Of a stretch of 64,000 nucleotides of DNA, positions 63,571-64,000 are shown piece after piece. Positions within the stretch are counted from its first letter, which is position 1, and the number at the start of each line of letters is the position of its first letter. Source of the DNA: Paenibacillus glacialis. GTDB taxonomy: Bacteria; Bacillota; Bacilli; Paenibacillales; Paenibacillaceae. The stretch lies in NCBI RefSeq assembly GCF_001637205.1, contig NZ_LVJH01000021.1:62001-126000 (forward strand), read 5' to 3'. The notes below the pieces were generated by a model. That model was not told the DNA's origin, made no database searches, and worked only from the letters and a program-made list of their open reading frames with translations. Made by a program: the position numbers and the translations under genes.

Positions 63571-64000
63571 CTAGTACACCCCATTCTTTATGCATCATTT
63601 TCTTAATGTTCTCCCGGGCTCGGAAGAGTCTTTGCTTAATGATATCTTCACGAATATCTAGAAGTTCAGACATTTCCCTGTACGATAATCCTTGTTTCCA
63701 ACGGTATTCAATTAATACGCGAAACTCCGGCTTCAATGAATTGATATAAGATAGGATGGAGTCCTCCATCATCTTACTCTCCACGGAATGCTCAACAGAG
63801 ACTGGTGATTGTAATACTTCATCTATATATGTATAAACGCTGTCAATATCTAGTTGGTTACGGTGTTTTTTGTTTTTTCTTAAAAAATTTATGGAAGTAT
63901 TTCTTGTAACTACTTTTAACCAAGCTTTTAGTTTGATCTCATTCTCAAATACGGGCTTCTTCGTAATTATCTTTATAAAAGCATCTTGGATAATATCTTC
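63551..64000 (-). CDS. ECF RNA polymerase sigma factor, C-terminal part
   Basis: The minus strand is open from the window end to the stop at 63551; the start lies beyond 64000. Visible are region 2 (EDIIQDAFIKIITKKPVFEN, WLKVVTRNTSINFLRKNKKH) and region 4 (LKPEFRVLIEYRWKQGLSYR, then EMSELLDIREDIIKQRLFRA). These bind the -10 and -35 elements of a small stress regulon. The anti-sigma gene overlaps its end. The region 1/2 start is missing from view. Confidence 0.88.
   Translation of the reverse strand, partial: EDIIQDAFIKIITKKPVFENEIKLKAWLKVVTRNTSINFLRKNKKHRNQLDIDSVYTYIDEVLQSPVSVEHSVESKMMEDSILSYINSLKPEFRVLIEYRWKQGLSYREMSELLDIREDIIKQRLFRARENIKKMMHKEWGVLDEQRKI

Overview
The window looks like a chromosomal segment of a spore-forming, low-to-moderate GC Firmicute, most likely Paenibacillus. 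The support is a cwlJ-gerQ spore germination pair, copper-amine-oxidase-like stalk domains, a YtrA-type GntR/ABC operon, a LoaP-like NusG paralog, strong AGGAGG ribosome sites, and sugar ABC importers that lack their own ATPase. This assignment is inference from gene content; no database search was run.

Layout. 1-3.6 kb: end of a sugar-type ABC importer operon (permease fragment, permease, metallophosphoesterase, Gfo/Idh/MocA oxidoreductase, acetyltransferase), closed by a defective tRNA-like sequence and a long terminator. 3.9-7.9 kb: a TetR regulator divergent from a dihydrolipoamide-dehydrogenase-like flavoprotein, a membrane-fusion protein and an ABC-2 permease, with a clear promoter and operator. 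8.5-11.8 kb: an integrase remnant and a very large double-kinase hybrid sensor. 12.2-14.7 kb: a free-standing malonyl-CoA acyltransferase facing a LoaP-type antiterminator, suggestive of a polyketide locus that is missing or located elsewhere. 15.3-16.6 kb: a dead IS1182-type transposase gene. 16.8-22.5 kb: a YtrA-like regulator, ABC transporter and secreted protein, followed by an aberrant MurE-like ligase and small genes; probably a cell-envelope stress locus.

22.5-26.5 kb is a decayed region with three paralogs of a small membrane protein, intact and broken GNAT genes, a broken hydrolase, an amber-interrupted membrane protein and a dehydrogenase tail. 26.5-36.5 kb holds Lrp, DJ-1/PfpI and P-loop kinase genes, then ppx and ppk (convergent and overlapping), an alkaline phosphatase and a fosmidomycin-resistance-type MFS pump. 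36.6-42.3 kb is again unstable: methyltransferase, ABC and IS4-type remnants, and two near-identical PadR/DUF1700 cassettes around a serine hydrolase.

The most unusual signal is a tyrosine recombinase gene (42.9-43.9 kb) bracketed by palindromes of 11-6-11 dif-like architecture. A third copy lies at 32.5 kb upstream of the alkaline phosphatase gene. 44-64 kb is more orderly: GntR and DUF3900-like genes, two CNNM/CBS/CorC-type proteins, an amino acid permease, an S41 protease and stalk-domain proteins, a BNR-type lipoprotein, a small cysteine-rich protein behind a well-placed Fnr-like site, uppP, a second sugar ABC importer, cwlJ-gerQ, a secreted DUF6147-type protein, and an ECF sigma/anti-sigma pair cut by the window edge.
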